Shown here piece after piece: positions 1-7,890 of a stretch of DNA of 60,687 bases (within the stretch, counting starts at the first letter, position 1; each line of letters opens with the position of its first letter). The stretch spans positions 1 to 60,687 of the IMG/VR virus record IMGVR_UViG_3300044535_001493; one strand, given 5' to 3'. The stretch is from a virus. Position numbers and translations under genes: made by a program. Below the pieces are notes generated by a model. That model saw only the letters and a list, made by a program, of their open reading frames with translations. It was not told the DNA's origin and made no database searches.

Positions 1-179
1 CTGAAAGATATGATGAATATTTAAACAAGTACAAATCATCAGTTAGAAAAGTCTTAAAAGAAGAAGGTGAAATAGATAAAGAAACTCTTTGTATGTTAGT
101 TGCAACACACAACCAAGAAAAGGCAAGAAAGTTATTATTTAATATGTTAAACGAAAAAATTGAAGGATGGTGGGACTAA
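1..179 (+). CDS. C-terminal end of an unrecognised protein (5' truncated by window edge)
   Basis: An open frame enters from the left edge (first full codon at position 3) and stops with TAA at 177-179, giving the last 58 residues. The peptide is charged and ends in EGWWD. It is not recognised. The next gene begins inside it (ATG at 167), so the two are probably translationally coupled. Only the C-terminus is visible, so no function is offered. Confidence 0.7.
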   Translation, partial: ERYDEYLNKYKSSVRKVLKEEGEIDKETLCMLVATHNQEKARKLLFNMLNEKIEGWWD

Positions 180-361
180 AAGTATATAAAGTAAAAGATA
201 AGGAAACGTATAACCAGTTAAATTCTTTACTTGTTGGTTGGTGTTTTTTTAGACACGAAAATGGTGAATATTTTATTAAGGTACCATTAAATAAGACGAT
301 TAAAAATTTAATTGAGATGGGTTCTATTACGGAATTAAATCAAACGAAGACTGAAGTATAA
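167..361 (+). CDS. Small unknown protein, 64 aa
   Basis: The start codon overlaps the end of the preceding frame by 13 nt, the usual tight phage arrangement. The product is a 64-residue mixed alpha/beta peptide with no motif I recognise. Its 3' end overlaps the convergent minus-strand gene by about 35 nt. The coding call rests on spacing and residue composition only. Confidence 0.6.
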   Translation: MVGLKVYKVKDKETYNQLNSLLVGWCFFRHENGEYFIKVPLNKTIKNLIEMGSITELNQTKTEV

Positions 362-605
362 TTTGTTTTTTATCACCAACAACATTCCAAGCCCTTTGTA
401 CTAACATCTCAAGAGCGGAAGGAAATAATAAATCAATTTTTTCTGGTTCATCTAAATATAGGTTTACACTAACTAAATATGAGTCCTTACTTCTTATATA
501 AGTTACATTACTTATTGATATATAACTTTTTTTTCCAAAAAATTCTTCTAAATCAGTTTTAAATTGTCTATCTATAATTTTTTGTAGATATTTTTTATAC
601 TTCAT
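327..605 (-). CDS. Small unknown protein, 92 aa
   Basis: I chose the ATG at 605, giving a product that begins MKYKKYLQ. The frame stays open upstream, but only to a TTG codon. Composition is protein-like, with an alternating hydrophobic central part (YLVSVNLYLDE). It converges on the preceding small gene with a short 3' overlap. No family is recognised. Confidence 0.55.
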   Translation of the reverse strand: MKYKKYLQKIIDRQFKTDLEEFFGKKSYISISNVTYIRSKDSYLVSVNLYLDEPEKIDLLFPSALEMLVQRAWNVVGDKKQIILQSSFDLIP

Positions 606-623
606 ATAATAAATAATAACCAG

Positions 624-640
624 TAAATGTTCATTTGACA
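624..640 (+). promoter_or_regulatory. 17-nt element shared with position 59157
   Basis: TAAATGTTCATTTGACA occurs here, 46 nt ahead of the first exported-protein gene. It recurs exactly at 59157-59173, 59 nt ahead of the other exported-protein gene. The two downstream sequences differ, so this looks like a conserved regulatory or promoter element rather than a long repeat. The TTTGACA end resembles a -33/-35 box. Confidence 0.45.
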
Positions 641-671
641 AGTGATTTTACGTCTATTAAGTTATTTACTT

Positions 672-681
672 TATATTTATA
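672..681 (+). promoter_or_regulatory. TATATTTATA box (putative phage promoter)
   Basis: An exact TATATTTATA lies 4 nt before the ATG at 686. The same 10-mer or a one-base variant precedes many genes in the window, often by 4-14 nt. Its reverse complement contains the T4 late-promoter core TATAAATA. Promoter function is inferred from recurrence. Confidence 0.45.
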
Positions 682-685
682 GTAT

Positions 686-1279
686 ATGAAAATTTTGTTA
701 TCAATTGTCTTAATTTTTATTAGTGTATTTGCATTTACACAATGTAATGGTGTGCAATCTTTTACATTAACACCCCCACCAGTAGGAAACACATATAATG
801 CCGGTCAAGTTGTAACTATGTGTTACACAATGAACGGTTATACTCAAGCAGGTGTTAACTGGATTGAAGGTTTTGATTTAAACTTAGGTCCTGGTTGGGC
901 TTCAGTTAACCCACAATCAGCACCAGCAAACTGTGGTGGTAATGCAACTGGTGGACAATGGGTCTGGAAGACTTCTGTAACCTCAACAACAACACCAATT
1001 GTAACAGTTGGTCCTGGTTATTTCTTTGATTTAACCGTTGATGGAAATCCGGGAAATGATTTTGGTGATTCCGGTAATTGTACTTGGACGTTCTGTGTTA
1101 CTTTAACCGTTGCAAACGTATGTACACCTCAAAACTTATTAATTCAAGTCACACCGGGCTCTGATGGCCTATGGGGAAGCTATACTAGCTCTTCTTGTGA
1201 CTTGGCAACACCATTTAATGTATTTAACGGAACAATAAACGTAGTCCCGATAGTTTTGGGACCAATAAACCATAATTAA
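686..1279 (+). CDS. Exported adhesin-like protein with signal peptide, 197 aa
   Basis: Residues 1-19 form a clear Sec signal peptide (MKILLSIVLIFISVFAFTQ), the Q-ending type common in flavobacteria. The mature part is rich in Thr, Gly, Asn, Val and aromatic residues with scattered Cys, like a beta-sandwich surface protein. It ends in PINHN, and the next gene ends in PIQHN, which suggests a shared C-terminal signal or remnant. It heads a three-gene operon (7 nt gap to the next gene). The organisation resembles a flavobacterial surface or gliding-type adhesin split into several ORFs. Whether it sits on the virion or the infected cell is unknown. Confidence 0.75.
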   Translation: MKILLSIVLIFISVFAFTQCNGVQSFTLTPPPVGNTYNAGQVVTMCYTMNGYTQAGVNWIEGFDLNLGPGWASVNPQSAPANCGGNATGGQWVWKTSVTSTTTPIVTVGPGYFFDLTVDGNPGNDFGDSGNCTWTFCVTLTVANVCTPQNLLIQVTPGSDGLWGSYTSSSCDLATPFNVFNGTINVVPIVLGPINHN

Positions 1280-1286
1280 ATAAAAA

Positions 1287-1868
1287 ATGAAAAGAATTTT
1301 ACTAACTTTAATGACGATGATTTCAACAATATCATTATCTCAATTAACAACAACAAATCCAGATACGGTTTGTTATCAATCAACAGCTCTTTCCACCTAT
1401 ACTATACCATCTGTTGGTTCTGGAACATATACTTGGACCGTTACAGCGCCTGGTGTCATAACTGCGGGTCAAGGAACTAACTCAATTTCAGTGAACTGGT
1501 CTGCGGCAGCACCAGGATTAATTACAAATGGTGTTTCTGTAACCTATTCTTCACCTCCACCGGCTAACTGTCCTGCAACACCAGTTAATTTAAATGTATT
1601 AATATACCAAGTTATACCTACAATCACAGCTTTAGGTCCATTTTGTGAGTCAGATCCTTGTGTAAACCTAGTTGGTGCGCCAGTTGGTGGTACTTGGTCT
1701 GGAACTGGAGTGGTTGGTAACCAGTTTTGTCCTGATAACGTAACAAATGGGACTAATGCAACCTCAACTGTTACATATACAGTAGGTTCTGCTGGTTGTA
1801 CATTCACAACATCTGTTGTTGTACCGGTATATGGAACACCAACATTATCACCTATACAACATAATTAA
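1287..1868 (+). CDS. Exported Ig/PKD-like surface protein, 193 aa
   Basis: An N-terminal signal peptide of about 18 residues (MKRILLTLMTMISTISLS) is followed by two beta-sandwich-like stretches. The segment GTYTWTVTAPG and the later GGTWSGTGVVG and STVTYTV are typical of PKD/SprB-type repeats in Bacteroidota adhesins. The protein ends PIQHN. Its TAA overlaps the next ATG by one base, so the genes are co-translated. It is probably exported with its neighbours. The family call is by motif feel only. Confidence 0.75.
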   Translation: MKRILLTLMTMISTISLSQLTTTNPDTVCYQSTALSTYTIPSVGSGTYTWTVTAPGVITAGQGTNSISVNWSAAAPGLITNGVSVTYSSPPPANCPATPVNLNVLIYQVIPTITALGPFCESDPCVNLVGAPVGGTWSGTGVVGNQFCPDNVTNGTNATSTVTYTVGSAGCTFTTSVVVPVYGTPTLSPIQHN

Positions 1869-2434
1869 TGAAATTAATACTATTTGTATATTTTTTCTGT
1901 CTTTCCCTAGTCACATATAGTCAACATATGTTTGAATTGTGTGATGGGGAGAGTAAAACAGTCACATACACCTCAAATTACGGTGGTGATGGTGTAAATA
2001 CGTGGACAGTTAACGGAATTGTGTATGCAATGGAAGACTTAACATACACATTTACACAAACAGGAACATATAATATAGTATTAAGGCGTGAAAATGTCAT
2101 TTGTTATGTTGAGGAATCAATACAAGTTGTTGTTAATGACTGTCCTGGGGTTATTTACTGGGTGCCAAACTGTTTTACACCGGATGGAAACGAAAATAAC
2201 CAACTATATGGGCCAATTATGGTTAATGGATATGATATAAATGGGTTTGAGTTCCTTATTTTTAACCGTTGGGGTAACATAGTATGGGAATCTAATGACC
2301 CAAATGGACGTTGGGATGGTACTTTTGATAATAAAATGTGTACAGAAGGTGTTTATATCTGGAAACTAACCTTTAATGTCTTTGGAAATGATGATAAAGT
2401 CACAAATCACGGACATTTAACGTTAATTAGGTAA
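1868..2434 (+). CDS. Exported protein with T9SS type-B (gliding-motility-associated) C-terminal domain, 188 aa
   Basis: A signal peptide (residues 1-18) is followed by a short beta-rich region. From about residue 94 to the end lies a near-complete type-B sorting domain: WVPNCFTPDGNENN, then FNRWGNIVWES, GRWDGTF, GVYIWKLTF and a final HLTLIR. These match the known pattern (PNaFTPNgDg.N, iFnRWG..vfe, WdG...g.pvp.GvY.y). In Bacteroidota this domain directs proteins through the type IX secretion system to the cell surface. It is the last gene of the operon, so the whole set is probably surface-directed. A virus carrying such a domain is unusual. Confidence 0.85.
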   Translation: MKLILFVYFFCLSLVTYSQHMFELCDGESKTVTYTSNYGGDGVNTWTVNGIVYAMEDLTYTFTQTGTYNIVLRRENVICYVEESIQVVVNDCPGVIYWVPNCFTPDGNENNQLYGPIMVNGYDINGFEFLIFNRWGNIVWESNDPNGRWDGTFDNKMCTEGVYIWKLTFNVFGNDDKVTNHGHLTLIR

Positions 2435-2448
2435 AAAAATCGTTTTTT

Positions 2449-2892
2449 TTACAAAAAAAAGTCATTTTCTGTGTTAATTTCTTGAATTTTAAATATTTTT
2501 ACGTTTTTTCCCTTATTTTTGACCGTAATTTCCATTTCATTAGGGTAAAGTATGTTATTTTTGATAGTTTCTTCAATATCTACCTCATTTTTGGGTATTT
2601 CAGCCGTAATTAGGTAGTATTTTTCACCACATCCAGTACAAAATGAGTGATTTGACAGTAATTCTGACCTATTTTTACTAAAATGTGACCCAATTTCGTC
2701 TAAATTGATGTCTTTTTCATCATTTACGACCAAAATTCGGTACCCTTTTTGTGTTTTTGGTATGTTTTTAGCCCATTTTAAGTAGTATTCTACCTCATTT
2801 TCAGCCTCTTTTTGACTAAAATCCATTGATTTTAGGGTAGAAATAAGGGTTTTTTTATTAATTATTTCACTTAAAACGGGTAAAATCTTCAT
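2449..2892 (-). CDS. Unknown protein with CxxCGE motif, 147 aa
   Basis: The minus-strand gene converges with the exported operon. The product begins MKILPVLSEIINKK and has a charged helical first half with a KWAKNIPK segment. A CTGCGEKYY motif near residue 88 could be half of a metal site. It ends hydrophobic (NDFFL). No family is recognised. A TATTTATA box lies just upstream of the start on the minus strand. Confidence 0.65.
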   Translation of the reverse strand: MKILPVLSEIINKKTLISTLKSMDFSQKEAENEVEYYLKWAKNIPKTQKGYRILVVNDEKDINLDEIGSHFSKNRSELLSNHSFCTGCGEKYYLITAEIPKNEVDIEETIKNNILYPNEMEITVKNKGKNVKIFKIQEINTENDFFL

Positions 2893-2909
2893 ATATATAA
2901 ATACTATAT

Positions 2910-3065
2910 TTAACCCTTTTTCTTATTGGGTTTAATTTCTACCTCATAAGGTCCTGTATTTGACTTATAATTGTCGTATTTCCAGATTAAAGTACAGTCT
3001 TCGTGGGTAATTATACGCTCAAATACCTTACGCTCTACTTGTTTTTTAACTTTCTTATCATTCAT
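2910..3065 (-). CDS. Small basic protein, 51 aa
   Basis: An ATG at 3065 opens 51 codons ending in TAA at 2910-2912. The peptide is Lys-rich at both ends (MNDKKVKKQVERK... KPNKKKG) with an aromatic core (CTLIWKYDNY). A minus-strand TACATTTG box lies 6 nt upstream of the start, so the mRNA is probably nearly leaderless. Function is unknown. Confidence 0.6.
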   Translation of the reverse strand: MNDKKVKKQVERKVFERIITHEDCTLIWKYDNYKSNTGPYEVEIKPNKKKG

Positions 3066-3071
3066 AAGATA

Positions 3072-3079
3072 CAAATGTA
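3072..3079 (-). promoter_or_regulatory. Bacteroidota-type -7 box TACATTTG
   Basis: TACATTTG fits TAnnTTTG and lies 6 nt upstream of the start at 3065. The -33 box is poor, so this is a weaker example of the host-type promoter. Confidence 0.4.
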
Positions 3080-3090
3080 ATAATTTTTAT

Positions 3091-3120
3091 TTAAAAAAAG
3101 AAACCCCTCTTGCGGAGGGG
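3091..3120 (-). terminator. Rho-independent terminator
   Basis: Read on the minus strand, the stem CCCCTC/GAGGGG with a short loop is followed by a run of T (3091-3103). It closes the gene whose stop is at 3146. Confidence 0.8.
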
Positions 3121-3145
3121 AGTAAAAATTTGATAAAATGTTTTA

Positions 3146-3415
3146 TTATTCTACTGGCGCTTCTTCAGATTCACTTTCAGATCCGTGTTTTTTGTTGATA
3201 AATTTATCAACAGACCCAATTGCAAATGAACCAAGTACCAAAATCAAAAATGAATTAAAGATAAATTCATTAATTACTAATGGTAAACCCATAAAACCAG
3301 TAACGATGTCTGCACAAGCAAATAAACACATCATTAAAAAAGCAATAAACCCAACAACAGATTTTTCATTAATTGAGTTGTTATCGCAGAATAGTTGTCT
3401 AAAAAAATTTTTCAT
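3146..3415 (-). CDS. Small membrane protein with two TM helices (holin-like candidate), 89 aa
   Basis: Two hydrophobic helices at about residues 20-43 (VVGFIAFLMMCLFACADIV) and 47-68 are followed by a charged tail ending GSESESEEAPVE. Size and topology fit class II holins or small superinfection membrane proteins, but nothing in the sequence decides between them. It has its own terminator. A second, better holin candidate is at 34290. Confidence 0.65.
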   Translation of the reverse strand: MKNFFRQLFCDNNSINEKSVVGFIAFLMMCLFACADIVTGFMGLPLVINEFIFNSFLILVLGSFAIGSVDKFINKKHGSESESEEAPVE

Positions 3416-3503
3416 AATATTTGTTTTTTAATAAATATTTTTATTTTTCACAAAAAACTGTTTACTTTAAAATTGTTTGTAATATATTGTTTAATTTTTA
3501 AAG

Positions 3504-3537
3504 AATAAAAAAAGGGACAGTAGCGAATTGTCCCTTT
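3504..3537 (-). terminator. Rho-independent terminator
   Basis: On the minus strand, AAAGGGACA pairs with TGTCCCTTT around a 9-nt loop and runs into T7 (3504-3510). It lies downstream of the gene ending at 3576. Confidence 0.8.
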
Positions 3538-3575
3538 AACATTACCATAACCAGTAATGGTCCTAAGCAAAGTTT

Positions 3576-4127
3576 TTATTGTCCTTTAACTAAGTTAATA
3601 CATTGTTTAAGATATTCTTTAGCTCTTGGTGACGGTGTATATTCATCATCCTTTGTTTGTAGTGCTAAAACCCTTTCAATATCTTTAACTAATTCTGTTC
3701 CGTGTTCATTTTCTTTATATAACTCAACAATCTTATCCATCGCTTTATGGCAGTCACCAGTTGTTTCGTCGTGATAGTTTTTATTTCTAAATCTATTAAG
3801 ATTGTGCATCATATCATAAGCTAAATGTGCACCACCATCTTTAACGTCCTTAAAAAGTCTTATATTATTTAGAATACCTAAAGTATCAACCATTGAATTA
3901 ACACCCATTCTTCTTTTTGAAACACCAGGTGAATATTTTACAAATTCATCAGCTTGACCAACCATTTCATCAAGTGGAATCATATTGTCTTCCATACATC
4001 TAGGTTTTGGTGGTTCTTTTTTCTTATTTTCTTTTTGTTCACCACCCATTTGAACATCGCCATTTTCTTTAATTACCTTTTCTATTAAAGCAACAAGCTC
4101 ACTTTCTGTTAATTTTATTTTTTTCAT
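3576..4127 (-). CDS. Unknown protein with LTES-type N-terminal peptide, 183 aa
   Basis: The N-terminus MKKIKLTESELVALIEKVIKE is one of four near-identical leaders in this window (others at 25848, 29667 and 29897). It is followed by a Lys/Pro-rich linker and a helical domain (residues 45-180). This arrangement resembles T4 internal head proteins, whose N-terminal targeting peptide is removed by the prohead protease after a Glu. I infer a head-packaged protein. The helical body is not recognised. Confidence 0.75.
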   Translation of the reverse strand: MKKIKLTESELVALIEKVIKENGDVQMGGEQKENKKKEPPKPRCMEDNMIPLDEMVGQADEFVKYSPGVSKRRMGVNSMVDTLGILNNIRLFKDVKDGGAHLAYDMMHNLNRFRNKNYHDETTGDCHKAMDKIVELYKENEHGTELVKDIERVLALQTKDDEYTPSPRAKEYLKQCINLVKGQ

Positions 4128-4205
4128 ATGAGGATTTTAAAATAAATATGTTTTATTTAATCAATTTTAATGTATTTATATTAATAAATATCTAAATAGT
4201 TGATT

Positions 4206-4814
4206 ATGTTAGACAATATTATAAAAAGAGTTTTAAATGAAGAATTAAACCACCCTATGGTTCTTACTGAATCAGTAAGTATTTCTAAAAACCTTAAATA
4301 CCATTTAGATAATAGAATACCTTTATCTGAAAATGTTTTTAGGATTTTTTCATCTTCATATTTTGAATTAATAAATGAAGTAAGAACACTTTACAATAAT
4401 GGTTTAATGGATGTTAACGATGAAGACTTATGGCTTGTTGAAAGTAATTTAGGTGAATCGGTAACACTTGATAATGGAAAAACAGTTTGGTTAGATGTTC
4501 CATTTGAAATAAAAGAAACAATTAGTGAAGCTGTACATAGAGGAAAGAAGGTAAACCTTGGAAGTCCTTTTAGAACACCAGGTGGACCAAAGAAATTTGC
4601 CGTATATGTTAAAACTCCAGGTGGTGGTGTTAAAAAAGTAACATTCGGAGATCCAAATTTAAGAGTTAAAAACGCAAATAAAAAAAGAGCAAAATCATTT
4701 AGAGCAAGACATAATTGTGACCAGAAAAAAGATAGAACTACAGCAGGATATTGGTCTTGTAATGTTGGGAGATATGCAAAAAAATTAGGTCTTAAATCAT
4801 CCAGAAATTGGTAA
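4206..4814 (+). CDS. DUF5872-like phage protein with N-terminal targeting-like peptide, 202 aa
   Basis: I chose the ATG at 4206 over the upstream TTG at 4200. The N-terminus (MLDNIIKRVLNEELN) resembles the leader family seen elsewhere here. Residues about 115-200 carry a pattern I recall from many large-phage proteins: GSPFRTPGGPKKFAVYVK, VTFGDPNLRVKN, FRARHNCDQK and YWSCNVGRY. That fits the DUF5872 family, whose function is unknown. First of three tightly packed + strand genes. Confidence 0.75.
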   Translation: MLDNIIKRVLNEELNHPMVLTESVSISKNLKYHLDNRIPLSENVFRIFSSSYFELINEVRTLYNNGLMDVNDEDLWLVESNLGESVTLDNGKTVWLDVPFEIKETISEAVHRGKKVNLGSPFRTPGGPKKFAVYVKTPGGGVKKVTFGDPNLRVKNANKKRAKSFRARHNCDQKKDRTTAGYWSCNVGRYAKKLGLKSSRNW

Positions 4815-4818
4815 TATT

Positions 4819-6054
4819 ATGACACCTTACGAAAGATTCATTAACCGTAGATATGTAAAAATATTCAATCACTTTTTAAAAGAAGTTGTTGAACCGGCGG
4901 TTTATGACAAGAACCATAAAAAAATTAAATTCAAACTTTATGGTATTTCAGTACGACCAAAAAGTTCTGTTTATGAAACAATACCTAAAGAAGAATTATT
5001 AGATTCACAAGCCACTGTAAGTTTTTTTATTGATTCTGAACCAAGTAACCGTCTAGAAAACATTAATTTTATTGAAGATTTAATCTTTTTAAAAGGTAGA
5101 AGTTTTTTACAATTACAGGATGGTGACTGGTTGGGTTATAAATCAGAAAAGTTTCGTCTTGGACTTAATTTTAATAAAAGACCACTCTATCCTTTAGATT
5201 ATGCTGCCGAAGATAGTTTAACTGAAGAAGTTGAACCATCTGCAAAAGCTGTTAAAAACATTTGTGATTCAAAAAAATTCTGTGAGGCACAAGGAAAAAT
5301 TACATTTGGACAATTAAGAGAAATTGTTACAAACGCAAAAGCAAAAAGATTATATCAACATATTGGTGAAGGAGGATATAAAGCAACACTAAGACTACTT
5401 CCTTGGTTTTTCCCACAATTAGCAATTGCCGGTTTTACTGGTTCAATACTAAGAGCATTTAATAAAATATTTAGACCGGGACTTGAAGAAACAACAGGAT
5501 ATAAAACCTGGTGGGGTAAAACTATTATGACAATATTCAACCTTGTTGAGGGTGAATTAGGTATTGGTGATCCATTATCAAAAATATTTTTTATATCAGA
5601 TGGTCTTATGACCATGCTTGATGATAAACTAAAAGTTAAGTTTGCTAGATATATTGCTGAAGTTGCAAGTGAAAAACCAGACGATGAGGAAGTTCCAGAA
5701 TACTTTGTTGAAAATGAATTAAGAAAATATCTTAATGAAAAGTTTTTATTGGACCCACCATTAAGTCCAAAAGAAATCAAAAAAGATGATGATTTACCAT
5801 TTGAAGAAGTAAAAGAAAACGGAATCAAAACTAGATTGTTTAAAGAAAATATTAATAATGGTGAATTAAAATGGCATTTTGATAAACAAGATAGAAAAGT
5901 TAAGGTTGTAAAATCTAATAACTGGATGTTACAGATGGATAATGATATCCCAAAACCATTAAAGGAAGGGCAAACAATATTTATACCAAAAGGTGTTTAT
6001 CATAGAGTAATAAAAGGTCAAGGTGATTTAATTGTTAAAATTAAAGAATTGTAA
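4819..6054 (+). CDS. Unknown protein with C-terminal cupin-like segment, 411 aa
   Basis: It starts 4 nt after the previous stop. The N-terminal 100 residues are beta-rich, and residues 140-270 are helical with a hydrophobic stretch (LPWFFPQLAIAGFTGSILRAF). The last 60 residues (GQTIFIPKGVYHRVIKGQGD) look like the end of a cupin barrel. The final codon overlaps the start of the L,D-transpeptidase-like gene. Operon position suggests a virion or lysis-related role, but I do not recognise the family. Confidence 0.7.
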   Translation: MTPYERFINRRYVKIFNHFLKEVVEPAVYDKNHKKIKFKLYGISVRPKSSVYETIPKEELLDSQATVSFFIDSEPSNRLENINFIEDLIFLKGRSFLQLQDGDWLGYKSEKFRLGLNFNKRPLYPLDYAAEDSLTEEVEPSAKAVKNICDSKKFCEAQGKITFGQLREIVTNAKAKRLYQHIGEGGYKATLRLLPWFFPQLAIAGFTGSILRAFNKIFRPGLEETTGYKTWWGKTIMTIFNLVEGELGIGDPLSKIFFISDGLMTMLDDKLKVKFARYIAEVASEKPDDEEVPEYFVENELRKYLNEKFLLDPPLSPKEIKKDDDLPFEEVKENGIKTRLFKENINNGELKWHFDKQDRKVKVVKSNNWMLQMDNDIPKPLKEGQTIFIPKGVYHRVIKGQGDLIVKIKEL

Positions 6055-6935
6055 TGTACAGAAAAAGATTTATAATAACAGAAAATGAAAAAAAACATAT
6101 AAGAAATTTATATGGGTTAATAACTGAACAGGGAACTTTTACTGGGTGTACCTTTTCTGAAAAAAGTAATGATTTACCAGATTATAAACAAATTTTAGAA
6201 CAATATAACAACGACCATAACGCAGTCGCTACCGCGGTAACTGAAATGGCAAAAAAATTCAAAGAAAAAGTAAAAGACTTACAAGATAGACCAGCATGTC
6301 AAGCTGGTTTAAATAAAATAAGACCATTTTATAGAGATAAAAAATTTATAATAATAGATCAACTAAAAAATACAGCATACTTTTTTGATTTAAATGGTAA
6401 TGGTGTTGGCACTTGGGTTATAACAGGTAGGGACACACCAAACGAAAAATGGTCTGAGTTTGCAGGTTTATCATACGATGAAAGAGTTAAAAAAGTTGGC
6501 ACTGATTTAGCAATAACACAACCAGGTGCTAGTTTTACCGCTCCAGGTAGATATCAAACAGATAAAAAAGGTGTATATGACCCACACTATAGTGGAAAAG
6601 GTGAAAATTTATTTAACCTTTATAAAACACAAGATGGTAAAGAAGTAACACAAGCATTACACGGCGTAAAGCCAACAAAGGAAAGACTTGACGCACTTAA
6701 AAAAGTAAGTAATATACCGTTATCTGCAGAGTCAAACGTAAATTTGGATCTATCTTCTGGTTGTATAAATTTTCCAGAAGAATTTATAAACACACACAAA
6801 GAAAAATTTACAGATGCTTATGTGTTTGTAATAAAAAGTGACCAGAGTAATTACTATGTATTCAACCCAAAACCAATTATTGATAATCCAGGTAAATGTT
6901 ATTCAAATGAAGTTTTGGATATACAAATCACTTAA
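6054..6935 (+). CDS. L,D-transpeptidase (YkuD)-like protein with N-terminal targeting-like peptide, 293 aa
   Basis: The catalytic signature of the YkuD fold is visible. There is an APGRY strand, a His in ALHGV (about residue 202), and the nucleophile region SSGCINF (Cys about 236-237) with the expected S-x-G-C-I-N-hydrophobic order. L,D-transpeptidases use this Cys to form or exchange peptidoglycan crosslinks. The N-terminus (FIITENEKKHIRNLYGLITEQ) resembles the leaders of the other putative head proteins, so the enzyme may be packaged and injected. Two Cys in the leader-proximal part and one near the C-terminus could form disulfides. The start overlaps the upstream stop by one base. Confidence 0.8.
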   Translation: MYRKRFIITENEKKHIRNLYGLITEQGTFTGCTFSEKSNDLPDYKQILEQYNNDHNAVATAVTEMAKKFKEKVKDLQDRPACQAGLNKIRPFYRDKKFIIIDQLKNTAYFFDLNGNGVGTWVITGRDTPNEKWSEFAGLSYDERVKKVGTDLAITQPGASFTAPGRYQTDKKGVYDPHYSGKGENLFNLYKTQDGKEVTQALHGVKPTKERLDALKKVSNIPLSAESNVNLDLSSGCINFPEEFINTHKEKFTDAYVFVIKSDQSNYYVFNPKPIIDNPGKCYSNEVLDIQIT

Positions 6936-7890
6936 TAACATATTTTACATTACATAAACACTCAATTGTATTAGGATTTCCTCCAGCATAAGAAATTGCA
7001 CTTTGTAGTGATTCCTCAATATCATTTAATTTATCAAAAATAGAAACGTCATTATATGGTACTAATTTTCTAATACCCTCAATTCTATTTGTCTTACCAG
7101 ACTGTGAAGATGATGCACTACCCCAAAATTCTTTGTACCAATGTCCATCAATTACGTTTTTAAGTTTGTCTCCTGGTGAATCTATGTATCCAGATAACAT
7201 ACCACCAACCATAACCATAGACGCTCCTAAAACAAGACTTTTTGTAATATCACAATGTTCTTTTATTGAGCCGTCAGCAATAATTGGTTTTTTTGCTACC
7301 TTAACACACTTCTTAATCATTGACGCCTGCCAACCACGATTACCAAAACCAGTTGAGTGATATGTAGTGCAAGCGGATCCCCCACCAATACCACATTTAA
7401 CAGCATCACAACCCCAAGATTCCAAATCAGTAACGGCTTCTGGTGTACAGACATTCCCACCAATTAAAAATACATCTGGCATTTTATTTTTGATGTATTT
7501 AACCATTTTTTTCATTTTAATAGAATGACCGTGTGCAATATCTACAGTGATAAAGTGTGGTATTAAATCTTCCGATAAAAGTTCATCAATTAGTTTATAC
7601 GAATCGTCATTTACACCAACAGATATTGAAGAAATTAAATTATGTTCTTTCATATTTCTCACAAAAGAAACCTCATCAATATTAAATCTGTGTAATATAT
7701 AAAAATATTCATCTTTTGCTAATTTTTTTGCTAAATTAATATCTATAATACTTTCCATATTTGCAGGAACAATAGGTAATTTAAATCTATAACCGCCAAA
7801 TACACAAGTTGTATCGCAATCACTTCTACTCTCAACACGACTAAAGTTTGGTAGTAATGTTATATTATCAAAATCAAATATTTTTTTCAT
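6928..7890 (-). CDS. guaC: GMP reductase
   Basis: This is an IMPDH/GMPR-family TIM barrel. Visible are NITLLPN near the N-terminus, PIVPANMESI, DIAHGH, the substrate loop FLIGGNVCTPEAV, the catalytic-Cys loop GIGGGSACTT (Cys about 174), IADGSI and the flap region FWGSASSSQSGK. It lacks the CBS insertion of IMP dehydrogenases, and its length (320 aa) fits GMP reductase. The enzyme converts GMP to IMP with NADPH and would rebalance purine pools during replication. It overlaps the upstream thioesterase gene by 17 nt, so the two form an operon. Confidence 0.9.
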   Translation of the reverse strand: MKKIFDFDNITLLPNFSRVESRSDCDTTCVFGGYRFKLPIVPANMESIIDINLAKKLAKDEYFYILHRFNIDEVSFVRNMKEHNLISSISVGVNDDSYKLIDELLSEDLIPHFITVDIAHGHSIKMKKMVKYIKNKMPDVFLIGGNVCTPEAVTDLESWGCDAVKCGIGGGSACTTYHSTGFGNRGWQASMIKKCVKVAKKPIIADGSIKEHCDITKSLVLGASMVMVGGMLSGYIDSPGDKLKNVIDGHWYKEFWGSASSSQSGKTNRIEGIRKLVPYNDVSIFDKLNDIEESLQSAISYAGGNPNTIECLCNVKYVIK

